From the NCBI GenBank assembly GCA_021324015.1, contig JAJPJX010000054.1, forward strand, positions 1 through 45,536: a stretch of DNA of 45,536 bases. The letters run 5' to 3'. The position numbers and the translations under genes are program-made. This DNA is from Solibacteraceae bacterium. Lineage in GTDB: Bacteria; Acidobacteriota; Terriglobia; Bryobacterales; Bryobacteraceae. This document shows, piece after piece, positions 24,528 through 32,753 of this stretch (positions are counted from its first letter, which is position 1; each line of letters opens with the position of its first letter). The notes under the pieces are model-generated. The model did no database searches and was not told where the DNA came from. It worked only from the letters and a program-made list of their open reading frames with translations.

Positions 24528-25913
24528 GTGACCGCCCAAGCCTCTCTCACACGCCGCGAACTTTTGCTCGGCAGCGCCCTTGGCGGGGGCCCGTCCGCCG
24601 CCGGCGGGTTCGAGCATCGCGGTTATCTCGGCTGGATCACGGACCTCGCTACCGAACCCGATACCAACGCGGCGTGGCCCTCCATGCGCCTGGATGAGCG
24701 TCTGCTCGAGGATTACCGGCACACCTTCGCGTTGATGAAGCGCCTGGGATTCAAAGAGGCTGTCATCTGGGGCTTCTATGTCTCGCGCGCATGGCCCGTG
24801 GATATTTCGAGCGCGGTGGGCAAAGAGCGCGGCGCCATGGTGGAAAAGCTGATCGGGCTGGCGCACGCCCAGGGACTGCGCGTCTACACCGGCCTGGGGG
24901 TCTACAGTTGGGGCTTCGAGCAGATTATCCGGGCCCATCCGGAGCTCAGCCGCACCAACCCCCGCGCCATGTGCGCCAGCCGGCCGGAGGCCTGGGAGTG
25001 GATGCGGCGGGTCATCGATTTCGTCTTCACCCGGTTCCCGGTGGACGGCGCCAGCTTGCAGTCCGCCGATCAGGGCCGCTGCGAGTGCGCGGAGTGCCGG
25101 CGCTACGGAGATACCGAGTACCACGTGCGGCTGGATGTCCGCGTCTCGGAGTATGTGCGCAGCCGGTGGCGCGATCGAACCCTGGCGGTCAGCGGGTGGG
25201 GCATGCGCTTCGACAACCCCGGCGACCTCCCCCACCTGGTGGAACTCAGCAAACACATCGACTACCTGATCGATGTGCCGGATTCGGCTGCCCGGCGCGA
25301 TCCGGCTTGGCGCCGCACCTTGATTGGCGCGCTCGACTGCCGCTTCGGCACCATCGGCGGCCCGCAAGTGGAGCCGCCGCAACACTGGCAGCGCGACCGC
25401 TGGTTTCTGCCTACGCCCAAACACCAGGGGGAGCACCTAGCCTCGTTGTACGCCGACGGCGGCCGCGCCTGCGAATTCTTCTTCCACATTCTGGCCAACC
25501 CGGGCGATGAAGTGTCTTTCTGGGTGGCGGGCAAGGCCCTTTCCGATCCCACCGCCGGCTGGCAGCATCATCTGGAGAGCACACTCGACGAGCTCTACCG
25601 GACCCGGAAGGCCGCCACCGCCGACCTGATGAATCTCTTCGTGCGCGCCGAAGATGCCTACCTGAGCCTGGTTCCCGCCATCCGCAGTGCCACCATCTCC
25701 CTGGAGCCTCTGATCGGAGATCGTCCGGGTCCGCCCGTGTACCTCGCCCAGCGGCTCGGGCCCGAGCAGCGCCGGACATACCGCCGCGAGGTCGAGACGC
25801 TGTCGGCGGAGTTTCGGAAGCTGGGCCGGGACGTTCCCGAAAAGGGCCGCATGCGGAAGATTCTCCGCTGCCTGGACAACGTGCGCGCGGATTTGGATTC
25901 TCTTCCCCGATGA
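24528..25913 (+). CDS. Tat-exported TIM-barrel-like protein, possible glycoside hydrolase relative
   Basis: The 461-residue protein has a twin-Arg signal (SLTRRELLLGSALGGG). Its body looks like a glycosidase-type TIM barrel: KRLGFKEAVIWGFYVSRAW, LAHAQGLRVYTGLGVYSWGFEQI, and a strand-end FPVDGASLQSADQG with Asp. It also holds a Cys cluster, C-E-C-A-E-C, typical of barrel proteins with a small metal or disulfide loop such as those near DUF4838. I cannot name the family or a catalytic pair. The GTG at 24528 is chosen because it opens into the signal; the upstream open frame is antisense to the creatininase gene. It is coupled by ATGA to the first half-transporter, so it likely releases a compound that the transporter imports. 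Confidence 0.65.
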   Translation: MTAQASLTRRELLLGSALGGGPSAAGGFEHRGYLGWITDLATEPDTNAAWPSMRLDERLLEDYRHTFALMKRLGFKEAVIWGFYVSRAWPVDISSAVGKERGAMVEKLIGLAHAQGLRVYTGLGVYSWGFEQIIRAHPELSRTNPRAMCASRPEAWEWMRRVIDFVFTRFPVDGASLQSADQGRCECAECRRYGDTEYHVRLDVRVSEYVRSRWRDRTLAVSGWGMRFDNPGDLPHLVELSKHIDYLIDVPDSAARRDPAWRRTLIGALDCRFGTIGGPQVEPPQHWQRDRWFLPTPKHQGEHLASLYADGGRACEFFFHILANPGDEVSFWVAGKALSDPTAGWQHHLESTLDELYRTRKAATADLMNLFVRAEDAYLSLVPAIRSATISLEPLIGDRPGPPVYLAQRLGPEQRRTYRREVETLSAEFRKLGRDVPEKGRMRKILRCLDNVRADLDSLPR

Positions 25914-26380
25914 CGGCCGCTTACTGGTACGTTCTCGCCGGACTGCTGAGTTTCGCCGCCATGGGTGTCATTCACAAGCTGGGTGATCACTACGCCGCCA
26001 GCCCGCTGCACATCGCGGTCATTACCATGGTGTCGTCCTGCGTGTTCAGCCTGACCCTGGCGACGGGTTTCGCGGGCCACTCCCTCGGCCGCGCGCCGCT
26101 CAAAGTGTCGCTGATCGCGCTGCCATTTGGCGCTTCCGCCGCGCTGGCTCTATGGATGTTCCAATCCGGCCTGCGCTACGGCCGCATCGCCACGAGTTGG
26201 CTGCTGATCAACCTTTCGGCGGCCATCCCCACCGTGCTTTCGGTGTGGGTCTATCACGAGCCGCTGAGCCGCCGCAAAGCCGCTGTGCTGGGGCTCGTCG
26301 CTCTTTCCCTGGTGCTCCTGTGGTGGGACCGGAAACAGGACGCCGCTCGTCTGGCCCGCCAGACCGGGGAAGGGGACTGA
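25910..26380 (+). CDS. Half-size DMT (EamA-like) transporter, subunit 1
   Basis: A 156-residue membrane protein with about five helices and a C-terminal basic tail. It resembles one half of the ten-helix EamA transporters of the drug/metabolite superfamily, with the typical last-helix pattern VWVYHEPLSRRKAAVLGLVALSLVLLWW. Full EamA proteins are about 300 residues, so this must pair, most simply with the next gene product. ATGA couples it to the TIM-barrel gene. The solute is unknown. Confidence 0.75.
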   Translation: MTAAYWYVLAGLLSFAAMGVIHKLGDHYAASPLHIAVITMVSSCVFSLTLATGFAGHSLGRAPLKVSLIALPFGASAALALWMFQSGLRYGRIATSWLLINLSAAIPTVLSVWVYHEPLSRRKAAVLGLVALSLVLLWWDRKQDAARLARQTGEGD

Positions 26381-26382
26381 GC

Positions 26383-26802
26383 ATGTGGTTCCGTTGGATG
26401 ATGGCTGCCTTCCTGCTGAACGGTCTGTGCAGCTTCGGTTTGAGAATCCTGGCGGGCATGGGACTGGCCGCGGCCTACACCTCGGAATACCTCGTGTACT
26501 GGTATCTCTCGGGTGCGCTGTCGCTGGCCGCGCTGTTTCTAGGCAAATTGCGCCGGCCCACGCGCGCCGATCTGGCGGTCGGCGCGGGCCTTGGCGTTTT
26601 TAGCGGCTGCGGCCAGACATCCATCGGACAGGCGCTGGCGCATGGGTTGCCGGGCAGCCTGGTTTACCCTGTCACACTGGCAGGCGGGTTGTTCCTGGTG
26701 GTGGCCATCGGCGTATTGTTCTTCCGGGAGCGGATCGGACCGGCGGGCATCCTCGGCATTCTGCTCGGCATCGTGTCGATCGCGCTGCTCGGCGCCACCT
26801 GA
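26383..26802 (+). CDS. Half-size DMT (EamA-like) transporter, subunit 2
   Basis: A 139-residue membrane protein with about five helices and the family's closing pattern (VLFFRERIGPAGILGILLGIVSIALLGA). It begins 2 bp after the stop of subunit 1. It differs in sequence from that partner, so a heterodimer with opposite membrane orientation is likely, as in paired small multidrug resistance proteins. Both halves are intact with their own start sites, so this is not a broken full-length gene. A GGGGA stretch precedes the ATG. Confidence 0.75.
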   Translation: MWFRWMMAAFLLNGLCSFGLRILAGMGLAAAYTSEYLVYWYLSGALSLAALFLGKLRRPTRADLAVGAGLGVFSGCGQTSIGQALAHGLPGSLVYPVTLAGGLFLVVAIGVLFFRERIGPAGILGILLGIVSIALLGAT

Positions 26803-26829
26803 CATCGCTTCTGCTCCGGCTCAGTTCGG

Positions 26830-26835
26830 TAGACT
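26830..26835 (+). promoter_or_regulatory. -10-like TAGACT, 6 nt before the GT-like gene
   Basis: TAGACT is followed by six bases and the GTG at 26842, with no Shine-Dalgarno sequence. Same leaderless layout as at 742, 10675, 12637 and 20505. Confidence 0.4.
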
Positions 26836-26841
26836 GGTCTG

Positions 26842-27570
26842 GTGGCAGCGCGGACAGGTGCGGATCGGGGGATCCTGTATGTAGCGGTTGGCGAGCAGTG
26901 GTACATCGATGAATGCCTGTCTTCGGCGGCCAGCGCCAAGGCCGTTCACCCCGATCTGCCGGTCGCCCTGGTGACCGACGCCCGCCAGGCCCGCTTCCCG
27001 CACGTTGACTATGTCCTGAACGTGCGCGAGCAAATCCATCCGCTGAAGCAGAAGGTCAAGCACTTGTCGCTCAGCCCGTTCCGCCGCACACTGTTCCTGG
27101 ATACGGATACGGTCCTGCGGCGTCCCGTGGCGTCCCTGTTCGACCGGTTGAACGACTTGGATTTCCTGATCGCAGCCGCTCCCCGGGTGGACTGGCAGGC
27201 GCAGCCGCCGGTGTTTCTCGATTACGAAGCGCAAGGAGCATTCAACACGGGCGTTTTCCTGTTTCGGCGGTCGCCCGCGGTGTCCGCGTTCGTGAACCGG
27301 TGGTTCGAAGCGTTCCGCGGCCAGGAAGAGAGCGTGATCCGCCCGGGCAGCTTCTGCGACCAGTGCTACTTCAACCAGATCTTCGAGACCGCCGCGCGCG
27401 AGTGCGGCATGACCTGGGGCGCCATACCTGCCCGGATCTATAATGCGCGCGCGTTTCTGGAAAACATCCTGGAGCGGGATGGCTTCCTCAGCGAGGTGGC
27501 GATTTTCCACGGGCGCGCCTCCCAGCCGCGGCTGGAGCAGGCGCGGCCGACTGAGCATCGAACCCGATGA
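26842..27570 (+). CDS. GT-A-fold glycosyltransferase-like protein
   Basis: A 242-residue cytoplasmic protein with the GT-A nucleotide-sugar fold: an N-terminal GILYVAVGEQWYIDECLSSAASAK, the metal-binding D-T-D in RTLFLDTDTVLRRPV, and the acceptor-side block AFNTGVFLFRRSPAVSAF. This pattern is found in GT8-like and putative nucleotide-diphospho-sugar transferase families. Donor and acceptor are unknown. GTG start, chosen on the TAGACT six bases upstream. It is coupled by ATGA to a 67-residue protein. Confidence 0.75.
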   Translation: MAARTGADRGILYVAVGEQWYIDECLSSAASAKAVHPDLPVALVTDARQARFPHVDYVLNVREQIHPLKQKVKHLSLSPFRRTLFLDTDTVLRRPVASLFDRLNDLDFLIAAAPRVDWQAQPPVFLDYEAQGAFNTGVFLFRRSPAVSAFVNRWFEAFRGQEESVIRPGSFCDQCYFNQIFETAARECGMTWGAIPARIYNARAFLENILERDGFLSEVAIFHGRASQPRLEQARPTEHRTR

Positions 27571-27770
27571 ATCCCTTCCACATCACCCGGCAAGACTGGC
27601 ACCCCGGCAACACACGCGAGGTGGAGCAGTCCCGCCTGGATCGGCAGATCGGCGTCGAGTACGATTCCTATCGGCACGTGTACCTGGCCGACGGCCACGA
27701 ATGGACCATCGTGGGCCAGATTGCCAGAGAAGACGGCAAGAAGTACTACATCCTCGAGTGCGTGGAGTGA
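27567..27770 (+). CDS. Small hypothetical protein coupled to the GT-like gene
   Basis: A 67-residue acidic protein without signal or membrane segment, and rich in strand-forming residues (VEYDSYRHVYLADGHEWTIVGQIAREDGKKYYILECVE). Its ATG overlaps the stop of the GT-like gene (ATGA), which supports real translation. The compact beta pattern suggests a small barrel or sheet. I do not recognise a family; a regulatory or binding partner of the glycosyltransferase is one possibility. Confidence 0.6.
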   Translation: MNPFHITRQDWHPGNTREVEQSRLDRQIGVEYDSYRHVYLADGHEWTIVGQIAREDGKKYYILECVE

Positions 27771-27784
27771 GTCCTGCAGTTTCC

Positions 27785-27814
27785 TTGACGCCTTCCAAGT
27801 CACTGTGCTACACC
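27785..27814 (+). promoter_or_regulatory. Promoter of the cobalamin operon
   Basis: TTGACG (27785-27790) is a five-of-six match to the -35. TACACC (27809-27814) is a weaker -10 at 18 bp. Transcription would begin near 27821, right where the cobalamin riboswitch fold starts, which supports the call despite the weak -10. Confidence 0.45.
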
Positions 27815-27823
27815 TGAAAATGC

Positions 27824-27990
27824 TCTGAGGTGCTCGTCATCGAAGACGAGTGAAAAGGGAAGCGGGTGAAACTCCCGCGCGGTCCCGCCACTGTGAGTAG
27901 CGAGCGGCCGGCCTAAGCACCACTATTCCTTAGGAATGGGAAGGTGGCCGGCGACGCGAAGACCTGCGAGCCAGGAGACCTGCCTCGGGC
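27824..27990 (+). ncRNA. Cobalamin riboswitch (AdoCbl-type leader)
   Basis: The conserved core elements appear in order. The 5' strand GAGGTGC pairs with CCTC after the B12 box to close P1. AAAAGGGAAGCGGGTGAAAC follows, then the GCCACTGTGAG junction, GGGAAGG, GCGACGCGAAGACC, and the B12 box proper, GAGCCAGGAGACCTGCC, within 27966-27985. Such aptamers bind adenosylcobalamin or related forms and shut off downstream uptake and synthesis genes. It precedes an eight-gene cobalamin salvage and uptake operon starting at 28131. The remaining leader to 28130 holds no gene; it contains a GC-rich hairpin and pyrimidine-rich sequence that may form the expression platform. Confidence 0.93.
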
Positions 27991-28034
27991 GAGTAACCGC
28001 CCCGCTTCGGGTGATAGGCGGATGGTGAAGCGGC

Positions 28035-28050
28035 GGCCCGCTGGCGGGCT
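28035..28050 (+). promoter_or_regulatory. Hairpin in the riboswitch expression platform
   Basis: GGCCCG and CGGGCT (with one G-U pair) form a stem around a four-base loop, followed by a CCTCC stretch but no U-run. It may be part of a translational or Rho-dependent switch rather than an intrinsic terminator. Confidence 0.35.
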
Positions 28051-28130
28051 GTCCTCCTGCCTTCCGGTTTCCGGTGTTCTCCTTTCCCTGAGGCGCGGCC
28101 GAATTGACGTGGGGCGCGGACTCCTCAGCC

Positions 28131-28682
28131 ATGTTGATCCTCATTCTTGGCGGCGCGCGCAGCGGCAAAAGCCGCTTCGCCCAATCTCTGCGGCCTAAGG
28201 AGTCGCCGGCCGTCTACTTGGCGACCTGCCGGGTCGAGGACGAGGAGATGCGCCGGCGCGTCGAGCGTCACCAGGCGGAGCGGTCCCCGAACTGGATTAC
28301 CGTCGAGGAGCCTCTGGCTCTGGCCCATGCCGTCCAGGCTCGCTGCGGCGAGGCGTCCTTCCTGCTGATCGATTGCCTGACCCTTTGGTTAAGCAATTTT
28401 TGCTGGGAGCATCGTGAGACGCCGGAAGCGGAACTGGAAAGACTGGCGTGCGCCGAAGTGGAGGCTTTGGCCGCGTCCAGTCGCGATCGCCGCATGGTAA
28501 TCGTCTCCAACGAGGTGGGCAGCGGGATCGTTCCGGACCATGCGCTCGGGCGGCGGTTCCGCGACCTCCAGGGGTTCGTCAACCAGCGCGCGGCGGCTCT
28601 CGCCGATCAGGTTTTCCTCACCGTCGCGGGCATTCCGCTGCAACTGAAACCTTCCGCGGCCCATAGGGAGGGCACAACATGA
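28131..28682 (+). CDS. cobU: Adenosylcobinamide kinase / adenosylcobinamide-phosphate guanylyltransferase
   Basis: A 183-residue CobU/CobP. It has a P-loop GGARSGKS near the N-terminus, VYLATCRVEDEEMRRRVERHQ (with the guanylylated His region), LLIDCLTLWLSN, and the family loop NEVGSGIVPDHALGRRFRDLQG. The enzyme phosphorylates cobinamide and links it to GMP, activating it for lower-ligand attachment by CobS. The ATG at 28131 gives the usual MLILILGGARSGKS start; a TTG at 28104 is less likely. First gene after the riboswitch, and coupled by ATGA to the receptor gene. Confidence 0.95.
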   Translation: MLILILGGARSGKSRFAQSLRPKESPAVYLATCRVEDEEMRRRVERHQAERSPNWITVEEPLALAHAVQARCGEASFLLIDCLTLWLSNFCWEHRETPEAELERLACAEVEALAASSRDRRMVIVSNEVGSGIVPDHALGRRFRDLQGFVNQRAAALADQVFLTVAGIPLQLKPSAAHREGTT

Positions 28683-31105
28683 CACGATTGCGAATTCCTT
28701 TCGCCGGTATTCTAGTCTTTCTTTGTCCGTCCGCGTGCGTCTTCGGCGAATCCGCCAACTCGATGGCGGGTTCCGTGCGCGATCCCCAGCAGGCTGCGAT
28801 CCCCGGGGCGCGGGTTACTCTCAGTGCGCGCGACAACACCGCCGTTTTCACAGTTACCGCGGATGCCGGCGGCAACTATCATTTCGAAAACATCGCGCCC
28901 GGCTCGTACCTGCTCCAGGCCGCCGCGCCAGGGTTTGCGAATTCGGAGCCGCTGTCCGTATCTCTTTCGGGAAACAGCCGCCTGACCCAGGATTTCGAGC
29001 TTTCCCTGGCGGGAGTGCAGACCTCGGTGGTGGTCACCGCCTCCGGCACACTCCAGACGACCGACGAACTGTCCAAGTCCGTCTCCGTCCTGGATGCCCA
29101 GACGCTGGAACTTCAGGACGAGACCTCCGTTTCCGAGGCGCTGCGCGCTGTGCCGGGGCTGCGAATCAAGCGGCTGGGAGGCCCCGCGGCCGACAGTTCG
29201 ATTTCTTCCCGCGGCCTCCCCAACCAGGACACGGCGGTGCTGATCGATGGCTTCCGGTTGCGCGACACGGCCGCACCGCAGGGCGACGCCTCCAGCCTCA
29301 TCGAGGACCTGGTGGTCACCGACGTCGATCGCGTCGAGGTGCTTCGCGGCGCCGGGTCCTCGCTGTACGGAACTAACGCCATCGGCGGTGTCGTCAATCT
29401 GGTGACTGAGGAGGGAGGCGGACACGCCCGCGGTTCGGTGCTCCTGGAGGGCGGCTCACTCGGGACTTTCCGCGGGCGCGCCCAGACAGCCGGTGGCCTG
29501 GCGCACGATAAGCTGCAATACAGCTTCGGGATCACGCATCTGAACGTGGTCAACGGAGTGGATGGCGATGATCCGGCGCGCATCACCAGCGCGCAAGGAC
29601 GCTTGGGCTACCGCTTCTCCTCGAAAGTGCGGCTGTCCGGTCGGATATTCGCAGCGGACTCCTTTTCCAAGCTGAACGACAGCCCGCTGAGCGTCGGCAA
29701 CGTGCCTGCCACGGGCATCATCAACGCCGTCCCGGTTTCCTCCGCCGTTCTACACGCCTACGAACAAGGCGCGGACGTGTCCCAAGTGAACACCGGTCCG
29801 GCTACCTACCTTCCCTCTCCGGACAATCCGGACTACACCCGCGCCGGCCGCTTCTTTTCCGGCGCATTGATCCTCAACGCCAATCCTACCGAGTCGCTGG
29901 GTATCACCGTGGACTACCAGGGCCTGCGAACCTGGCGCCGCTTTGGGGACGGTCCCGCCGGCGCCGGCTTCCAGCCTGCCGGGAGCACGCTTTCCTTTTA
30001 CGACGGCGAAGTGCATACGGCAGGTGCCCGCGTGGATTGGCGCCTGGGCCGTCACCAGTCCATCGACGCCGGCTATGAGTTTGAGAGTGAGACCTACGGC
30101 AACCACTCCCTGTTGCCGGATCCGTCCGACAACTCCACGGTCGCCGCTTCCCAGCGCAGCTCCGCTTTTTACTTTCAGGACCAGGTGCATCTGCTGGGCG
30201 ACCGGCTCCAGTTGGCCGCCTCCTACCGGGGCCAGATGTTTGCGCTGACTCAGCCGGTCTTCACGCCGCAAGGCGATGTGGCGTACGCCGGGCAGAAGTT
30301 CTCCGCCCCGCCGGATGCGCAGACCGGAGACGGATCAGCTGCGTACTTCTTCAAGAGCTCCGGAACAAAGATCCGCGCCCACGTGGGCCGCGGCTATCGG
30401 GCTCCTTCCCTTTACGAGCGTTTCGGCACCTACTACAGCAGTTTCGGCTACTCTCTGTACGGCGACCCCCGCCTCGGACCGGAGCGCTCCGTCTCGTTCG
30501 ATGGCGGCGTAGACCAGGTCCTCTGGGGCAACCGGGCAAAAATCTCGGCGACGTACTTCTATACGCGTTTGCAGGAAGTGATCGTCTTCGATACGTCCGG
30601 CGTCATCACGCCGGCCATGGACCCCTTCGGCCGATATGGGGGCTACCGGAATACTAACGGCGGTTTATCACGCGGCGTGGAATTCAGCACCTCACTTGCT
30701 GCGACGCGCTCGACCACGCTTCGCGGCGCGTATACCTATATCAATGCCATCGACCGCACTCCTCTGGTGCCGGGTGTCCTCCGCACGTACGGCATTCCGG
30801 ACCATCAGGCCTCCGTCGCCCTGGTGCAGCGGCTTTCCCCGCGTCTCACCCTGATGTTCGATCTGCTTGCCGCGAGCAACTACCTTGCCCCCATCATCGA
30901 TTCCGTTACGTTTACTAACCACGCCTACCGGTTCCCCGGCATGAAGCAGGCCCGCGTGGGCGCCAGTTATCGCCGGCCCATGGCGGAGTCTCGCGCCGTG
31001 CGCCTTTTTGCCAACGTCAGCAATCTGACCAACCAGCGATATGATGAAAGCGGATTTCTCACTCCGGGGGTGACCGCCATGGGAGGCCTCCAATTCGAGT
31101 TTTGA
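28679..31105 (+). CDS. TonB-dependent outer-membrane corrinoid receptor (BtuB-like)
   Basis: The 808-residue protein has a signal peptide and an N-terminal carboxypeptidase-regulatory-like beta domain (about 26-108: SVRDPQQAAIPGARVTLSA, NYHFENIAPGSYLLQA). The plug comes next (SVSVLDAQTLELQDETSVSEALRAVPGLRI, VEVLRGAGSSLYGTNAIGGVVNL), then a large barrel ending in F-E-F. Receptors of this type bind a ligand outside and use TonB energy to pass it to the periplasm. The riboswitch and the downstream btuFDC point to cobalamin or other corrinoids. The extra N-terminal domain is common in Acidobacteriota and Bacteroidota. Start overlaps the cobU stop (ATGA). Confidence 0.9.
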   Translation: MTRLRIPFAGILVFLCPSACVFGESANSMAGSVRDPQQAAIPGARVTLSARDNTAVFTVTADAGGNYHFENIAPGSYLLQAAAPGFANSEPLSVSLSGNSRLTQDFELSLAGVQTSVVVTASGTLQTTDELSKSVSVLDAQTLELQDETSVSEALRAVPGLRIKRLGGPAADSSISSRGLPNQDTAVLIDGFRLRDTAAPQGDASSLIEDLVVTDVDRVEVLRGAGSSLYGTNAIGGVVNLVTEEGGGHARGSVLLEGGSLGTFRGRAQTAGGLAHDKLQYSFGITHLNVVNGVDGDDPARITSAQGRLGYRFSSKVRLSGRIFAADSFSKLNDSPLSVGNVPATGIINAVPVSSAVLHAYEQGADVSQVNTGPATYLPSPDNPDYTRAGRFFSGALILNANPTESLGITVDYQGLRTWRRFGDGPAGAGFQPAGSTLSFYDGEVHTAGARVDWRLGRHQSIDAGYEFESETYGNHSLLPDPSDNSTVAASQRSSAFYFQDQVHLLGDRLQLAASYRGQMFALTQPVFTPQGDVAYAGQKFSAPPDAQTGDGSAAYFFKSSGTKIRAHVGRGYRAPSLYERFGTYYSSFGYSLYGDPRLGPERSVSFDGGVDQVLWGNRAKISATYFYTRLQEVIVFDTSGVITPAMDPFGRYGGYRNTNGGLSRGVEFSTSLAATRSTTLRGAYTYINAIDRTPLVPGVLRTYGIPDHQASVALVQRLSPRLTLMFDLLAASNYLAPIIDSVTFTNHAYRFPGMKQARVGASYRRPMAESRAVRLFANVSNLTNQRYDESGFLTPGVTAMGGLQFEF

Positions 31106-31107
31106 CC

Positions 31108-31968
31108 ATGAGACCTCTGCTGTTTTGCGGCCTCTTAGGCGCGGCCATCGGGTTCGCAGCCGCGCCGCATCGGATCGTCTCGGCGTCGCCGAACCTTACG
31201 GAAATCCTTTACGGCGTCGGCGCCTTTGACCGGGTCGTCGCCGTTTCGGATTTCTGCACGTACCCCCCGGCCGCACAAAAACTGCCCCGGGTTGGCGGCT
31301 GGAGCAACCCCAACCTGGAGAAGTTGGCCCTCCTTCGGCCGGATCTCGTCATTCTCACCGACGCGCAGGCTCCCTTTGTCGAAAGCCAACTTCAGCAGTT
31401 GGGCGTCCGTACGTTGGTCACACCCAGCCGGACACTGGACGACGTTTTTCGGTCCATTGCTGAAATTGGAAGCGCCACGGGCGACAACCGCCAGGCGCGC
31501 GAGCTTGCCGCGCAAATCCGCGGGCGGTTGGATCGCATTCGGAGCCGTTCACGCGCGCTGCCGCATCCCAAAGTGTTGTGCGTGGTCGCCCGCACGCCTG
31601 GAACTCTGCACGATCTTTACGTGGTCACGCGTGGCAGCTACCTCGCGGACTTGATCGCAATTGCCGGCGGTGCGCTTCCCAACCCTTCTTCGCCGGAAGG
31701 CTATAGCAGGCTCACCGCGGAAACGCTGGTGACGCTCAACCCGGATGTGATTCTGGACCTGGTGCACGGCGAGAAGACGGCGCTTTCCGAAGATCCCATC
31801 CGCGCCTGGCAGGATCTGCCGGAGCTGAAAGCCGTACGCTCTCACCGCGTCTATCCGGTGGTGGACGACTACGTGGTGCATGCCTCGCAAATGGTGGTGA
31901 AGACTGCCCTGCTGTTTGCGCGGCTGCTCCATCCGGAAGTGCCGGCCAGCGAATGGGAGGGGCAATGA
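31108..31968 (+). CDS. btuF: Periplasmic cobalamin-binding protein BtuF
   Basis: A 286-residue ABC solute-binding protein of the helical-backbone (class III) type. It has a Sec signal (LLFCGLLGAAIGFAA), then RIVSASPNLTEILYGVGAFDRVVAVSDFCTYPP, which matches BtuF, with VGGWSNPNLEKLALLRPDLVI and the later domain VYPVVDDYVVHAS. It carries corrinoids from the receptor to BtuCD. No lipobox follows the signal, so it should be free in the periplasm. ATG 31108 is chosen over TTG 31102. It overlaps btuD by ATGA. Confidence 0.9.
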   Translation: MRPLLFCGLLGAAIGFAAAPHRIVSASPNLTEILYGVGAFDRVVAVSDFCTYPPAAQKLPRVGGWSNPNLEKLALLRPDLVILTDAQAPFVESQLQQLGVRTLVTPSRTLDDVFRSIAEIGSATGDNRQARELAAQIRGRLDRIRSRSRALPHPKVLCVVARTPGTLHDLYVVTRGSYLADLIAIAGGALPNPSSPEGYSRLTAETLVTLNPDVILDLVHGEKTALSEDPIRAWQDLPELKAVRSHRVYPVVDDYVVHASQMVVKTALLFARLLHPEVPASEWEGQ

Positions 31969-32753
31969 GCCAGATTCCTCTGCTTGAGGCGCGCGACCTC
32001 CATTTCCACTACGAGGCGGGGACACCGGTCATCTGTGGCGCGTCGTTAGCCCTGGAGCCCGGCTCCCTCAGTGCTATCATCGGCTCGAACGGGTGCGGCA
32101 AGTCCACGCTGATCCGCCTGCTCGCCGGGGTGCTGGTCCCCAAGCGTGGGGAGATCCGCTTCCAAGGGGCCCGCTTGCAGGCTCTGCCGCGGCGGGAGCG
32201 TGCCCGGCGCATCGCCTACGTACCCCAGTCCATCGCCCTGGCCTTTCCCTTCACGGCGATGGAAGTCGTGCTCACCGGCCGGACTCCCTACAGCTCGCGG
32301 CTGCGCTTCGAAAATGCCGCGGATCGCCGCAAGGCCCTGGAAGCGCTGGAGGCTGTCGGCGCCTCGCATCTGGCTGCACGCCCGGTCACCGAGCTTTCCG
32401 GCGGCGAGCGCCAGATCGTGGCGCTGGCGCGCGCCCTCGCCCAGGAACCCGCCTGCCTGCTGCTGGATGAACCCTCCGCGGCGCTGGACCTCAAGCATCG
32501 CGCCGCCTTTGTACGCACCCTGGCCCGCCTGCGCGACCGGCAGGGGCTGACCGTGCTCGTCGTCACCCACGACCTGAACCTGGTGGAACCGCTCTTCGAT
32601 CACATTTTTGCGATCCGTTGCGGCCAGGTGTTCGCCAGCGGCAAGCCGGCCGAGGTCCTCAATCACGCACTGCTTTCCGCGATCTATGACGATCCGGACA
32701 TTCGCACCCGGCGCCTCGAAGACCGCACGTTGATCTGGTCGGAGGCCGGATGA
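31965..32753 (+). CDS. btuD: Corrinoid ABC transporter ATP-binding protein BtuD
   Basis: The 262-residue ATPase has Walker A GSNGCGKST, signature LSGGERQ, Walker B CLLLDEPSAALD and switch His in VVTHD. It resembles FecE/BtuD-type iron and cobalamin importers and drives uptake through BtuC. The ATG at 31965 has GGGAGG just upstream and overlaps the btuF stop; the gene overlaps btuC by ATGA. Substrate is assigned from the operon. Confidence 0.92.
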   Translation: MSQIPLLEARDLHFHYEAGTPVICGASLALEPGSLSAIIGSNGCGKSTLIRLLAGVLVPKRGEIRFQGARLQALPRRERARRIAYVPQSIALAFPFTAMEVVLTGRTPYSSRLRFENAADRRKALEALEAVGASHLAARPVTELSGGERQIVALARALAQEPACLLLDEPSAALDLKHRAAFVRTLARLRDRQGLTVLVVTHDLNLVEPLFDHIFAIRCGQVFASGKPAEVLNHALLSAIYDDPDIRTRRLEDRTLIWSEAG

